Shown here: positions 1-10,600 of the stretch, one piece after another
Layout of the letters: each line of letters begins with the position of its first letter
Numbering within the stretch: the stretch's first letter is position 1
Assembly (NCBI GenBank): GCA_028673005.1
Contig: CM054115.1
Span: 193,262,370 to 193,326,369, forward strand
Source of the DNA: Tanypteryx hageni
Lineage: Eukaryota; Arthropoda; Insecta; Odonata; Petaluridae
Direction: 5' to 3'
DNA length: 64,000 nucleotides
Program-made: the position numbers and the translations under genes
The notes under the pieces: generated by a model
Told to the model about the DNA's origin: nothing
The model's input: the letters and a program-made list of their open reading frames with translations, nothing else
Database searches by the model: none

Positions 1-906
1 ACGCAGCGAAACCCGAAAACCGCCACCAGCCTCCCTTCCATCAACTTCACACATGAAGAAGAAAAACAGAATTCGATACCATTTCTTGACCTTCTCGTCA
101 AACGAGAAAACAGCCAAATTAAGTTTGGGATTTACCGCAAATCCACACATACTGACACCTTTATCCCTTCTGACTCTAATCATCACATCTCACACAAATT
201 AGCACCATACCACTCCATGGTACATAGACTCTTACAAGTCCCTCTGTCTACAGTTGATTTTTTCAAAGAACTAAAACACATAAAATATTGCGCTGAAATC
301 AATGGTTACGATCGTCAAGTTATAGAAAATATTTTACGGAAACATAAACACAAGATTCACATTAAAAACACACCTATCAAAAAACCAAAATATATAAAAA
401 TCCCTTTCGTTCCCGGCATCACAAACGGCCTTTCAAAAATACTCTCAGAACATAACCTTAAAGCAGTACATGTTAATGAAAAAAAACTCTCCAACTTACT
501 AATCAATCCAAAAGACACAATCCCAACCCTACAAAAATCCGGCATATAAAAAATCGCCTGCACAGAATGTAAGAAAATATGCATAGGTCAAACAAATCGG
601 AAGCTAGAAATCAGATTCAAAGAACACATCGCACACTTCAGACACAACAGATTTAACAGGTCTAGCGTCGCAGCACATTTACAAGAAAACAACCACCCCA
701 TTAAAATCGAAAACATGACTCTTTTAAAATCAATACAAACAGACTGGAGACTTGACGCTTACAAAAGCATATTCATAAACAAATACAGAGAAACGGCTAC
801 GAATAACGACAAGGGACTCATCCCCCACTCACCTCTCTATCCGTTAACGGCCACTTCGGTTCCCGCCCCCCCCCTTCATCTTTTCACTTTTACCCTGAAC
901 TTATAA
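1..906 (+). pseudogene. Penelope-like RT/GIY-YIG endonuclease, C-terminal part with in-frame stop
   Basis: Penelope-like elements encode a telomerase-related reverse transcriptase fused to a GIY-YIG nuclease that nicks DNA for target-primed integration. Frame 1 is open from base 1 and shows IPFLDLLV and FGIYRKSTHTDTFIPSDS, the conserved end of the RT domain. The frame continues through KSGI to a TAA at 547-549, then reads KIACTECKKICIGQTNRKL, RFKEHIAHFRHNRF and on to a TAA at 904-906. The stop replaces the Tyr codon of the GIY motif (TAT would be expected), so the nuclease is lost by one base change while the downstream frame stays open. Related to, but clearly different from, the copy at 6.3-7.3 kb. 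Confidence 0.8.
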
Positions 907-944
907 ATACACAACACAAGACACCTTCAAATCATACGACTTCA

Positions 945-990
945 GCTACTGAAGATGAGAGCGTAGCTCTCGAAATACGTATTTAGTGCT
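945..990 (+). ncRNA. Hammerhead-ribozyme-like hairpin in the PLE1 3' tail (candidate)
   Basis: The motif reads CTGAAGA (949-955), one T, a 6-bp stem GAGAGC/GCTCTC with loop GTA (957-971), GAAA (972-975), then the palindrome ATACGTAT. CTA just upstream can pair with TAG downstream as a short stem I. Penelope-like elements are known to carry small type I hammerhead ribozymes in their terminal repeats. The extra T after the CTGANGA box deviates from the textbook core, so activity is uncertain. A parallel motif occurs in PLE2. Confidence 0.4.
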
Positions 991-1199
991 TGTCCCAGAG
1001 AAGTTTTTCTTTATTTGTCTTGTACTCGTGCTTTAATTTTTTCTTTTAGGCTTAGGTTTTGACCACAAGTCCCTGTTAGGCCATTGTCCAGCAAACTTGT
1101 ATTTTTTTCATTTTTATTTTGAGCGCTTCTCTTGGTAAACGTTACGGTTTGGAGTTAGTAATTTTTAATTCCCAAACCTTGTAGCTTTTCCTTTGATAG

Positions 1200-2048
1200 G
1201 TTGCTGTGCTGGATTGTGTCCGAAATAGTTCACCATGGATTTATTCTGATGTCTTTGTGGAAGAAACCCCATTGGCAAAAACTTTTTATAAGCATATTCA
1301 TAAGTGGCCTAGTTTTGAACATTAGGTCTTGAGATTTCCCACTTTCGCTATTATTAGCCATGTTCAACAGCCGTTTGATTTCTAAATATCGATTTCGTGA
1401 GATACTATCGTAAATAAGTGAAACTCCCAGGTCCTCATCGAGAGACTAGTACAATCGCTCTTATGGTAAACAATTAAAACATGTCGGCAAAAAATGTTCA
1501 CATTTCATTCACACTAATTTTGAAGGCATGATGGATTTTCTGTTGTGCATACCAAATAGTTTAGTCTCAAACATATTGTACGATTTCATCACTAAGAAGC
1601 TTTTCAAATATATCTCTCGGAGGGAAATATTTCATTTCATTTATAACAGTATGAAATTCATCAGTTAACATACTATCATTTATTCCTAAAGCAGAATATA
1701 TAGGTTGTTTTTTAACCAAATTGGCTTCACACAGTAAAACTCCAGTAGATTCATCTCCTTTTATATCCTCTTTGAAGGATTTCTTAATAGCATCATCTTC
1801 TTCTGTAATAGTATCCGGGACCTAGACTTCAATGGAACTGGGAATATCTTGCGGTAATGAATTAGGTCTACATAAAACGTCATCATTGAATTCCTCACAG
1901 TCCGTCAGTTCATCTGAATTTGGTGGAATAATACTGATTTGAAACTCTTCAACATTTTTCATAGTCACTTGATTCTTCATTCATTATAGCAAGGACGGCC
2001 TCCTTCAGTTCATTAATTTTTTTCTCTAGAAAAAACCCTTTTATCCAT
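1200..2048 (-). pseudogene. piggyBac-type transposase relic, N-terminal half
   Basis: Read on the minus strand from an ATG at about 2048, several frames join into a decayed piggyBac (DDE_Tnp_1_7) transposase. The start is MDKR, followed by INELKEAVLAIMNEESSDYE, an acidic stretch, then FEKLLSDEIVQYV. The clearest block is ISRNRYLEIKRLLNMANN followed by KTRPLMNMLIKSF, which matches the conserved piggyBac pattern RNRFxxIxRxLxxxDN...KxRPLxDxxxxxF. At least one frameshift near 2020 and several stops (for example near 1831) break it. The coding signal fades past about 1200, before the catalytic DDD region can be followed. No TTAA-flanked inverted ends were found. Confidence 0.65.
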
Positions 2049-2345
2049 GGTAAATTGTATATAGTTTATTCCAATATTGTACCTACAATTACACGTATAT
2101 GTGCCTAACGTTCTCATATGCGGACGACATAAAGTAACTTGAAAAATAACACAGCAATTATACAAATAAATATAATATGAGTTTTACTTTCGGTAAATTA
2201 GAGAATTAGAAACCAAATGTGCTTTAAAAAAGTTATAAAATACAGTTATTATTTTAACTAATCAAACATTTCTGTGTAGCTACACGCACAATTTTTTTCG
2301 TGTTTTTTGTTTGGCAGTCAACTAAAGACTAAAATATATATATAC
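2049..2345. other. AT-rich spacer, nothing identified
   Basis: AT-rich sequence with short TA runs. No open frame or repeat that I can support. Confidence 0.5.
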
Positions 2346-3825
2346 ACTAGTAAAAGGTGCTTGCATTCTGCAAGCATTTTATCTCACCTTGAAAAAACAT
2401 GAATTTTTCAGAGAGATATTTCATCATGGGAAAATTTCTTTAATTCAAAAGATTTCTGTTTTGCACCGATTTTCGTTTTATTCTTTTAGAACAAATATGG
2501 AGTAAAACGATCACTAATATTTGCAATTTTAGGAATATTAAAAATTTTCACATTGCGTCAATATTGCCACACACTTCTGCCAAGTTTTAAATTTTTAGCA
2601 CATTTAGAAGTGAAATAAAATTTTCTAATTGTTTAAAATGAATTAATTTTTAACGGCCGCAATAAAAATTTCATGGATACATTGAAATGTTTAATCGTTT
2701 AAATAGACTATGTTCTAAATTACTTTAAAATTTAAAGTGCCTAACTCGCTCCGTAGTATCTAAACATTTACCTATTTGTTAGAACTTTTTTTAACTGCCT
2801 TACAAATTAAAATATCAAAATTTATATAATCTCTACTTCGTTATTTTACAAATCCTACCTATAAAAAAATTTCAGCTCCGTAGCACATTCGGAAATACAT
2901 AAAACTTAAAAATTTGTTTAAAGATATTGCTAATTTTTAGCGGCCGCATTGTTGCACTTTTCCAAGATTTTCGTTTTTTCTAGTCGGTTTTGCAAAAAAT
3001 CCTACCTAAAAAAAATTTCGAATATCCAGCTCATCTGGAAGTGCCTAAACATTAGTATCCTCCTATATATCATTATATATCGACGTTTGTTACAGAGGAG
3101 GAGGATACTAGTTTAGGCACTTCCAGATGAGCTGGAGATTCGAAATTTTTTTAATAGGTAGGATTTTGTGAAAAACCGACTAGAAAAAACGAAAATCTTG
3201 AAAAAGTGCAATAATGCGGCCGCTAAAAATTCGCAGTTGTTTAAACAAAATTTCAAGGTTTTTGTATTTCCGAATGTTCTACGGTGCTGAAATTTTTTTA
3301 GAGGTAGGATTTGTAAAAAAACGAATTAGAGATTACAGAAATTTTTATACTTTAATTTGTGTTGCCGTTAAAAATTCTTAAATTTTAAACAAATAGATAA
3401 CTGTTTTGGTACTACGGGATGAACTAGGAAGCTGAAATTTTCAAGTTATTGACAAAGTAGTACATTTGTGCACATTAACACTTGAATCTCTCCATAAATA
3501 TATTGTGGCGGCCGTTAAACATTTTTACATTTTAAACAATTAAAAGAATATTATTTCACTTTTAGAAGTGCTAAAACTTTAAAATTTTGCTCAAATGTGT
3601 AGCATTGGTACCCCATAATGGAGAAAGTATAAAATTCTTAAAATTTCAAAGTTCGGGGATTGTTTTAATGTATTATTTTTGCATAAGGGAAAAACGAAAA
3701 TCGCTGCGGAGGTGAAATTTTTAGAATTTAAAAAATATTTCTAATGATGATATATCTGACAGAAAAATTAAGGTTCTTTCAAGGTGAGACGATATTCTTG
3801 CAGAATCCAAGCACCTTCTACTAGT
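2346..3825. repeat. Giant palindrome A (foldback-type repeat, ~720-bp arms)
   Basis: The ends are inverted copies: ACTAGTaaAAGGTGCTTGC at 2346 and GCACCTTCTACTAGT ending at 3825. The arms stay recognisable throughout, with GCGGCCGC- or CGGCCGC-containing blocks near 2655, 2940, 3220 and 3510 in mirrored positions. The centre is at about 3062-3100, flanked by CCAGCTCATCTGGAAGTGCC and its reverse complement. No protein coding is visible, so this is a non-autonomous foldback element or an inverted satellite unit. Confidence 0.75.
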
Positions 3826-4710
3826 ATGTTATATCCTCCTCCTCCTCCTCTATAAGGAATGTCTATATATAATGACTAGTAGAAGGTGCTCGCATTCTGC
3901 AAGCATATCATCTAATCTTGAAAAAACATTACAATCGCTAATTTTAGCAATTTATTAATATTATACTTTTACCACATTGGGTTAATAATGCCACGCATTT
4001 CTGCCAAATGTTAAATTTATAGCAAAATTAGAAGTGAAATAATATTTATTCAATTGTTTATATTTAAATAATTTTTAACGGCCGCAATAACGTTTTCATG
4101 GATGCATTAAAATGTTAATTCGTTTATATAGACTAAACTCTAAGTAATATTATATATTAGCTACCTAACTCGCCGCGTATTGTCTAAACATTTATCTATT
4201 TGTTCAAATTTTAAGAATTTTTAACTTCCAAACAAATTAAAAAATCAAAATTTCTATAATCTCCATTTCGTTTTTTTTTACAAATCCCACCTCTAAAAAG
4301 ATGCATCTCCGTAGCACATTTGGAAATACAAAAAACTTGAAAATTTTGTTTAAACAATTGCGAATTTTTAGCGGCCGCATTGTTGCACTTTTTCAAGATT
4401 TTCGTTTTTACTAGTCGGTTTTGCATAAAATTATACCTAAGAAAAAAATTTCGTAATCTCCAGCTCATCTGGAAGTGCCTAAAAAGTATCCTCCTATCAT
4501 AATATATCGACGTTTCTTACAAAGGATATAACAGCAGGATACTAATGTCCAGCCAAAACTACAAAAGCTGGAGAGCTGAAAGTTTTAGTTTTTTTAGATA
4601 TGATGATGAAATCTTCAAACAAAATGAGACTTCTTACCTAAGTGACATGAGTTCGACTCCAGAAATTCCGAAAGTTGCGTTTTTCCCATAAGAAAACCAT
4701 TGCGCCATTA

Positions 4711-4916
4711 TTGTAAATAATGGTGGCAGGGTAACGTCCTCGCCTGCCAATCCGAAGGTCGCGGGTTCGAATCACGCCTAGGTAGGTTTTTCTTCACCTA
4801 GGGCATGGATGTTTGTGATAGTCCTTGTTATTATGTTAATGAGCCCCTTGTAAAAGGCCGATTACGGCTGTTTAGGGGCGGCATGGAAATAAAAGAATAA
4901 ATAAATAAATAAATAA
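4711..4916 (+). mobile_element. tRNA-derived SINE (family 1)
   Basis: A tRNA-like head carries a B-box GGGTTCGAATC at about 4762-4772 and an A-box-like TGGTGGCAGGGTAACG upstream. A unique body and a tail of AATA/AATAAATAAATAAATA repeats (about 4889-4916) follow. The head would provide an internal RNA polymerase III promoter. The B-box sits about 50 bases after the A-box, as in tRNA genes, but the following sequence does not close a cloverleaf acceptor stem. This is a SINE rather than a tRNA gene. Confidence 0.65.
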
Positions 4917-5325
4917 TTTTGGGCACTTGCCGGTAAGCTATAAAAATGACATATTCAGCGTAGCTAGATGGCCGCAATATCTATTAGGAATTATTGTTAC
5001 TTTTTCTTACAGTGTCTTGGGTTCGACGCCAGATATCCCGGAATATATCCTATAAGTTAGCATGGGAAAAGGTAATCCAGTGTGTAGACAAATCTAATTT
5101 GTTTAGGAAGCTGAAATTTTGCAAGATTATATAATATTTCTCATAACCAACTATAAAAATCAAAAATTTTTATTATTTTTTTTATTTTTTAGGGGTTGTT
5201 TCAACCCCATTGAGAAAAATTAAAGTTTAATAATTTTATCTTGAAAACTATATGCTGTAGGTTTGAGTTTTTGAAATTACTTTGTAGAAAATTAAACAGA
5301 AAAAAATAAAATTTTTAAAAAGTTC
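4917..5325. other. Unassigned insert sequence between SINE and palindrome arm
   Basis: AT-rich. It contains a second short motif (GGGTTCGACGCCAGATATCC near 5029) that resembles one at 4650 (GAGTTCGACTCCAGAAATTCC). The two may be remnants of an internally duplicated element. No coding potential. Confidence 0.35.
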
Positions 5326-5969
5326 AAAAATTCGACCGCTAAAAATTCGCAATTGTTAAAACATATTTTTGAGGTTTGTGTATTATCGAATGAGCTACGA
5401 AGCTAAAAAATTTTTACCAGTAAATTTTATGAAAAAACTAAATAGAAAATTATAAAAATTTCGATATTTTAATTTCTCTGGCTGTTAAAAATTCTTAAAA
5501 TTTAAAATAATAGATAAATATTTTGGTACTTTGGGGCAAGCTAGGAAGCTGAAATTTTAAAGTTAAGTAGAGCTCAGTGCATTTAAGCTAACAAACATTT
5601 GAAAAGCTCCAACAAAGTGTTATTGCGGCCGCATTAAACTTTTGAAATTTAAACATTTAAATTTCACTTCTAAATGTGCTACAACTTCAAATTTGACAGA
5701 AATGTTTGGAATTAGCACCTTACATTAGATAAAGTATAATATTCTTAAAATTTCAAATTTAAGGCATTGTTTTAATCAGATATTGTTCAATAAGGAAAGA
5801 TAGAAATTGGGGGCAGAGGTGAAATATTTTTAATTAAAAAAATATTGCTAATAATGCTATATCTCTCTGAAATATTAATGTTTATCAGGGTCAGATGAAA
5901 TGCTTGCAGAACGCAAGCACCAACTACTTGTATGTTATATCCTCCTCTCTAAGGAACGTCTATATATAA

Positions 5970-5971
<2 letters not shown>

Positions 5972-6003
<32 letters not shown>
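5972..6003. repeat. (TA)n microsatellite
   Basis: About 16 consecutive AT dinucleotides immediately after the palindrome linker. Confidence 0.9.
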
Positions 6004-6008
<5 letters not shown>

Positions 6009-6337
6009 ATACACGGGTGCATAGATTGCCTTAAATTATCGTAGAATATTTAGAGAAAATATGTAATGCTCTTGGGACTGGGAATTAGTTTGGATTCTTT
6101 TGCTTATCTAAACGACTATATAGGTGTAGAGTAAGAGAGAGGGGGATGTGAGGAGAGTTATAGATAGATAGATAATCGTCTTTATTCGGGCGAAATTTAG
6201 ACCAGAAGGTCCATTCTTACATTTAACCCTTCGTCAATATAATTGATAGTAGCTCAATAACTTTGGCCAAAACTAACAAAGGTGAAATACTACTTTAGCC
6301 AAAACAACTAGAGGGCTACAAAACCCAATGCAATGCA

Positions 6338-7280
6338 ATCTTTGATTTAAAGAAACAAAATGTAGACGAATTTGTTAATCAGTTAAACAACACATATCCT
6401 TCAATTAAGTTCTCTTATGAACTTCAAGAAAACAACACCTTGCCATTTTTGGACTTGCTTATCATAAATAATAGACAACACATTGAGTTGGACATTTTTA
6501 GAAAACCTACATATACTGATAACTTTATTCCTAACAACTCCTTTCACCCTATGAACCAAAAAATAGCTGTGTTTCAATTTTTAAAACACAGATTATGTAA
6601 CTTCCCCCTCAATAAAATCAGATATGCAAAGGAACTTAAACACATAAAACAAATTGCCGCTAAACCTGGATACGATAATAATTTAATTAAGAAATTAGTG
6701 AGGAAACATAACTTTAATAAAACCTTGTCCAATGCCACTTCCCTTAAATTAGACAACAAAAAAGAGGACAAATATGTAAAATTGCCATATTTTCCACCAT
6801 TAAACAGAGGCTTGAACAAAATTTTTAAACATAAGAATTATACCATAACATATATAAATCCTTATAATTTGAAAAATTTACTGGGCAGTACAAAAGACAG
6901 AACAGAATCTTTGAACAAGTCCGGTATTTATAAAATACAATGCTCACACTGCGACAAAAAGTACATAGGACAAACAAGAAGGAAACTAATAACACGCTTC
7001 AAGGAACACATGGCTCACTATAAATATAATCGTTTTGAAAAATCAAGCGTTGCCAACCACATCTTTGAAACAGGTCATACACGTAAACGATTTAACATTG
7101 ATAACTTCAGCCAATAACTCACTAAACTCGTTAGAAAACCTTCACATTTACAAAAACCGCGATACACTTATGAACACGGACACAGATTTCAACAAGACCC
7201 TATACAAATTGACAGATTTAAACGACACACACGCCGAAAAATCTTTCCGCGTTTCACTTGTTTCTCGGTCGTCTTCTTAA
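6338..7280 (+). pseudogene. Penelope-like RT C-terminus + GIY-YIG endonuclease
   Basis: From about 6338 the frame reads VDEFVNQLNNTYPS, LPFLDLLI and IFRKPTYTDNFIPNNS (end of the RT domain). A lysine-rich linker follows, then the GIY-YIG nuclease: SGIYKIQCSHCDKKYIGQTR, LITRFKEHMAHY and SVANHIFETGH. Unlike PLE1, the GIY tyrosine is present and the nuclease core is uninterrupted. The original C-terminus continues in the next frame (NDLTLITSANNSLNSLENLH, to 7280), so a one-base frameshift near 7095 removed the last ~60 residues and created the stop at 7115-7117. There is no start codon because the copy is 5'-truncated. Confidence 0.85.
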
Positions 7281-7334
7281 TACTTTCCGTTTTAAACCTG
7301 GCAGTTGGCTTTCAGTCACTGTTGAAACGGTTTT

Positions 7335-7375
7335 AACCCTGACGATGCCCACCTTGTGGGCGAAATGCATTGGGT
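7335..7375 (+). ncRNA. Hammerhead-ribozyme-like hairpin in the PLE2 tail (candidate)
   Basis: CTGACGA (7339-7345), one T, a 6-bp stem GCCCAC/GTGGGC with loop CTT (7347-7361), GAAA (7362-7365), then the palindrome ATGCAT. The layout is the same as in PLE1 although stem and loop sequences differ, so the structure looks conserved rather than the sequence. The extra T after the CTGANGA box is shared by both. Confidence 0.42.
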
Positions 7376-7433
7376 TTTGTAGCCCTCTAGTTGTTTTGGC
7401 TAAAGGAGTATTTCACCTTTCTTCGTCAATATA

Positions 7434-8217
7434 CAAGAAAAAGAATAAATAAGGTATAACAAAATACATCATATAAACATTATGTACCTAAATCATACAA
7501 ATTAAAAAGATAAAATTGAATACAGATTTGTGTTTATGGGGAAAACCTAGGTAAAAACAGACATGTTCTCCCTAGTAAAACCCACGCAGGAAAACCCCAC
7601 TAAGAAGGGGGGTGTGAAAAACCTGCGAAAACCCTAGATAGTGTACATATGGTAATACAAAACTACAACATTAAATAGAAAGGAGTATGTACAGTGGGAG
7701 AGTTCGTATATACAGCATAATTATATACCGTCATAAAAAAGTACACGTAAAGGTAATAACGTAATGTAAACAAGAAATATACAAGTATGCAGAATGAGAT
7801 GAGATATACATGAAATATATACAATGAATGAATATAAGGAATGTTGTTGGGGCATGCATATTATAAGAAAGCAGGAAATGATATAAAATACATAAATAAT
7901 ATAATACAATACAAAATAATATAAACCAATAGAAAAAAAATATGAATAATACAAAAAAATATATAAACAATAGAAAAAATATATATATAAACAATACAAA
8001 ATTATATTAAGAAATACAAAGTAATATAAGACAATACAAAAAAAAACTTGAGTAAGGATAATTTATGGGGAGTGTAAAGAGATGATTAAGGATTACTTTG
8101 TTGTTTTAGAAAGTGAGTGACACAGGTGCGTTTGAATGAGTTTAAAGAGGAAGATGTTTTAAAATTCTCATCTAAGTTATTCCAGAGTCGGCAACCGGAG
8201 ACTTGAAAGGATTTATC
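7434..8217 (-). other. 3' UTR of the minus-strand LINE
   Basis: Homologous in antisense to 29400-29900, sharing blocks such as TACCTTTACGTGTA and TATGACGGT and the run CCTAGGTTTTCCCC in variant form. The remaining 74 bases of the UTR lie at 6156-6229, beyond the PLE2 insertion. Confidence 0.7.
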
Positions 8218-10375
8218 TTAGATATTCGTCCTGTGATGAGGAATAAGGAGGTTATTCTTGCCTCTAGTATCCCGCTTGTGTACTGTATTGATTTCATTGA
8301 AGAGGGAAGAGAGGTAGTCAGGTTTGTTATAAGTAAGAATTTTGTACATTTGCATCAGGGTATGTAAGTTCCTTCGAGCGTTAAGTTTGAGCCATGAAAG
8401 ATTATTGTATTCTTCGCTAATGTGGTCACTCTTTTTAAGGTCACCGATGAATCTCATGCAGGAGTTTTGTGTGCGTTGAAGTTTTAATGCCAGTTCACAG
8501 GAGAGATCATTATAAACAACATCACAATAGTCAAAGTGAGGAAATAGGAGTGTGGTCACTAAGAGTTTACGTAAGGAATTAGGTAATAAGTTTTTGAGTC
8601 TTTTGAGAGAGTGCAAGGAGGAGTTGATGGTACTACAGATTTTATTGGTATTAGGAGCCCAGGATAGAGTTTCATCTACTATGACACCGAGGTTGACTAC
8701 TGATTTTGTAAAATGCAATGTGGACCCCTCTAGCGATAGAAGAGGAGATTCGCTATGATCTATGGAAGCCAATAATTTGGGGTAACCGATAATAATAGAT
8801 TGACTTTTTGCGGGGTTGATCTTCAGAAAGTTATTTGCGCTCCAAAGAGAGAGAGAAGCTAGATCAGAGTTAATTTTAGCGACAGCATCGGGAAATTCAG
8901 GTACGCGCGAGTGATAGTAGATTTGGAGATCGTCAGCATATAGGTGATAATGACAGTGAGTGAGGGCATTTGAGATATCATTAATGTACAGAGAGAATAG
9001 CAGGAGGCCAAGAATAGAACCTTGCGGAACGCCTCTATTTACATTTAAGGGACGAGATGATAAATCATGAGTAATAACCTTTTGGAGCGGCCATTTAGGT
9101 ATAAGCGAAACCAGTTTCGAGAAGCGAGTGAAAAGTGCAAAAGTTCAAGTTTGCAAAGTAGGATGTCTTTGTCGATGGAGTCAAAGGCTTTACTGAAATC
9201 CAATAGAGTTAGAATGGTGATTTTTCTCTGATCCATTGCTTTGCGGACGTCGTCTGTACTTTCAATAGTGCGGTAGCTTTGCTATGCAATTTACGAAAGC
9301 CAGATTGGAACGGGTCGATGAGATTATTTTTTGAAAGGAAATGAGTTATTTGCTCATGTGCTAGTCTTTCAAACGCCTTGGAAAGAACAGGCAAGAGACT
9401 AATTGGTCTGAAATCAGCGTTTTCTTGAGAATTGTTTTTCTTGGGGATGGGACGGACAAGAGCTGATTTCCATGAAGTAGGGTATTTAGATTGAAGAATA
9501 GACCAGTTAAAGATATGAGTGATAATGGGGAGAATGATAGGAATTAATTTATTTACTAGTATTATAGACACGCCGTCATCTCCTATTGCAGTTGACTTAA
9601 TTGCACGAAGTGATTTAGCTACCTGTGGTTGCGTGAGTGGTGTAAATTCAAAGATTGTATTTGAGGTGTGATTGTGTTTGAGGCTACGGATACGTTCAAT
9701 AGTTTCAGATTTTAGGCCTACATCTATGGTCGTGGGAGGTTTAGTGAAATGAGCGTTAAGCTCGTCAAGGGACAGGTTTGGTGGAAGTTGCATATCTTTA
9801 TTTTTACCAACACCCAAGTTCCGTAATTTTTTCCATATCGAGGACTGTGTTCGTGCAGAGTTGGTTGAATCGTGTACATATTTAATTTTAGCGTTGCGTA
9901 GTTGTTGTTTTGTTTTATTTCGCAATGATTTATACCGCGATAGTACATCAGGATCCTTAGATTTCTTAAAATCACGATAAATGCTGTCACGGCGGGACAT
10001 AATCGATTTTATTTCTGGAGTTATCCATGCAGCATGTGGCTTTGAGACCCGAATGATTCTGGGAGGGGCAAACTTTTCAAGTAGCTGAGACATATATAAA
10101 TTAAAAGTCTGAACTTTATCGTCTATGTCTTCTAGGTGCTCGATTAAATGCCAGGGTAGGAGCGCCGCCTCTGATGTTAATTGTGATTCATTAATAGATT
10201 TATAGTTGCGAACCGTTATGAATTTCTACTTAAGTTTTTGACACCGTAGGGAGTAAGCAATGTAAATCATATCGTTCGAAGAGATACCGGGAGCTGCTAA
10301 TTGTCCGTATTTAATTATTTTCTCGGGATTTGCCGTGGTAGCAAGATCAATCCATGGGGCGGATAAGTGAGAAGA
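8218..10375 (-). pseudogene. LINE ORF2: endonuclease C-terminus and reverse transcriptase, frameshifted
   Basis: The sense frame begins inside the apurinic endonuclease domain (HLSAPWIDLATTANPEK), so the 5' end is truncated. RT blocks follow in order: DFRPISLLPVLSKAFERL, LDFSKAFDSIDKDILLCKL, GVPQGSILGLLLFSLYINDI, LYADDLQIYYHS (catalytic YADD near 8930) and LGVIVDETLSW. The C-terminal region ends at 8218 after LLIPHHRTNI. Frame changes near 9240 and 9075 separate the blocks, and one codon in the G-LLLF motif has changed from the usual P. The first, 294-codon block (9209-10093) is uninterrupted. The element type is inferred from block order and the jockey/CR1-like spacing; clade assignment would need a phylogeny. 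Confidence 0.8.
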
Positions 10376-10380
10376 AAGAA

Positions 10381-10600
10381 GGGATATAGAATGGAAGATA
10401 CATAGAGAGTGAGAGAGTTATAGAATTAGAAAAGGACGGGGGGAAAGAGATAAAGTAGGAGATGGGGAAACAGAGGGAGAGCTATGGATTGTGACAGAAG
10501 GGAATGATAGGTGGGAGGTGGGAGAAATAGAGGGAGAGAGATGAAGGGAGGGAGAGAGGAAGGGAGAGAGAGACGGCGAGACGAAGAGAGTGAATATTAT
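10381..10600. repeat. Purine-rich (GA/GGGA) low-complexity tract
   Basis: Runs of GAGAGAG, GGGAGAGA and GGGGGGAAAG on the plus strand immediately upstream of the truncated LINE. No coding. Confidence 0.7.

Larger units (their letters stand above)
1..1020 (+). mobile_element. Penelope-like retroelement PLE1, 3' part (runs off the left edge)
   Basis: The reading frame is open from base 1, so the element starts outside the window. What is visible is the end of the reverse transcriptase domain, a connecting region, a GIY-YIG endonuclease and an AT-rich 3' tail with a hairpin motif at 945-990. The right limit is approximate: identifiable piggyBac sequence on the other strand begins by about 1200. 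No terminal repeat or target duplication can be checked because the left end is missing. Confidence 0.75.
3875..5931. repeat. Giant palindrome B, second copy, interrupted by an insertion
   Basis: The left arm (3875-4490) repeats the left arm of palindrome A, including ACTAGTAGAAGGTGCTCGCA and a CGGCCGC block near 4080. The right arm (about 5330-5931) is its inverted partner, ending in GCAAGCACCAACTACTTGT. Between them lies about 0.77 kb of unrelated DNA containing a SINE. The linker after palindrome A (TATGTTATATCCTCC...TATATATAATGA) recurs after palindrome B and, inverted, at the centre of A. The locus is therefore an alternating-orientation array rather than two independent insertions. Confidence 0.7.
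6242..7421 (+). mobile_element. Penelope-like retroelement PLE2, 5'-truncated, with self-inverted tail
   Basis: A 12-bp direct repeat, TTCGTCAATATA, lies at 6230-6241 and 7422-7433. The intact LINE UTR has this stretch once, so it is a target-site duplication. The insert is 1,180 bp. Its first part (6278-6332) is the reverse complement of its own 3' tail (7366-7420) with one mismatch in 55 bases. That is the inverted-end arrangement described for Penelope-like copies. Confidence 0.85.
6156..10380 (-). mobile_element. Minus-strand non-LTR retrotransposon (jockey/CR1-type), split by PLE2
   Basis: On the minus strand the element runs from a 5'-truncated endonuclease region near 10380, through a reverse transcriptase, to a long 3' UTR. 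It ends at a GATA-rich tail near 6156 (TATCTATCTATC on the sense strand). The 3' UTR matches the plus-strand copy at 29.4-29.96 kb, which fixes the boundaries. A Penelope-like element was inserted into the 3' UTR at 6242-7421. Confidence 0.75.
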
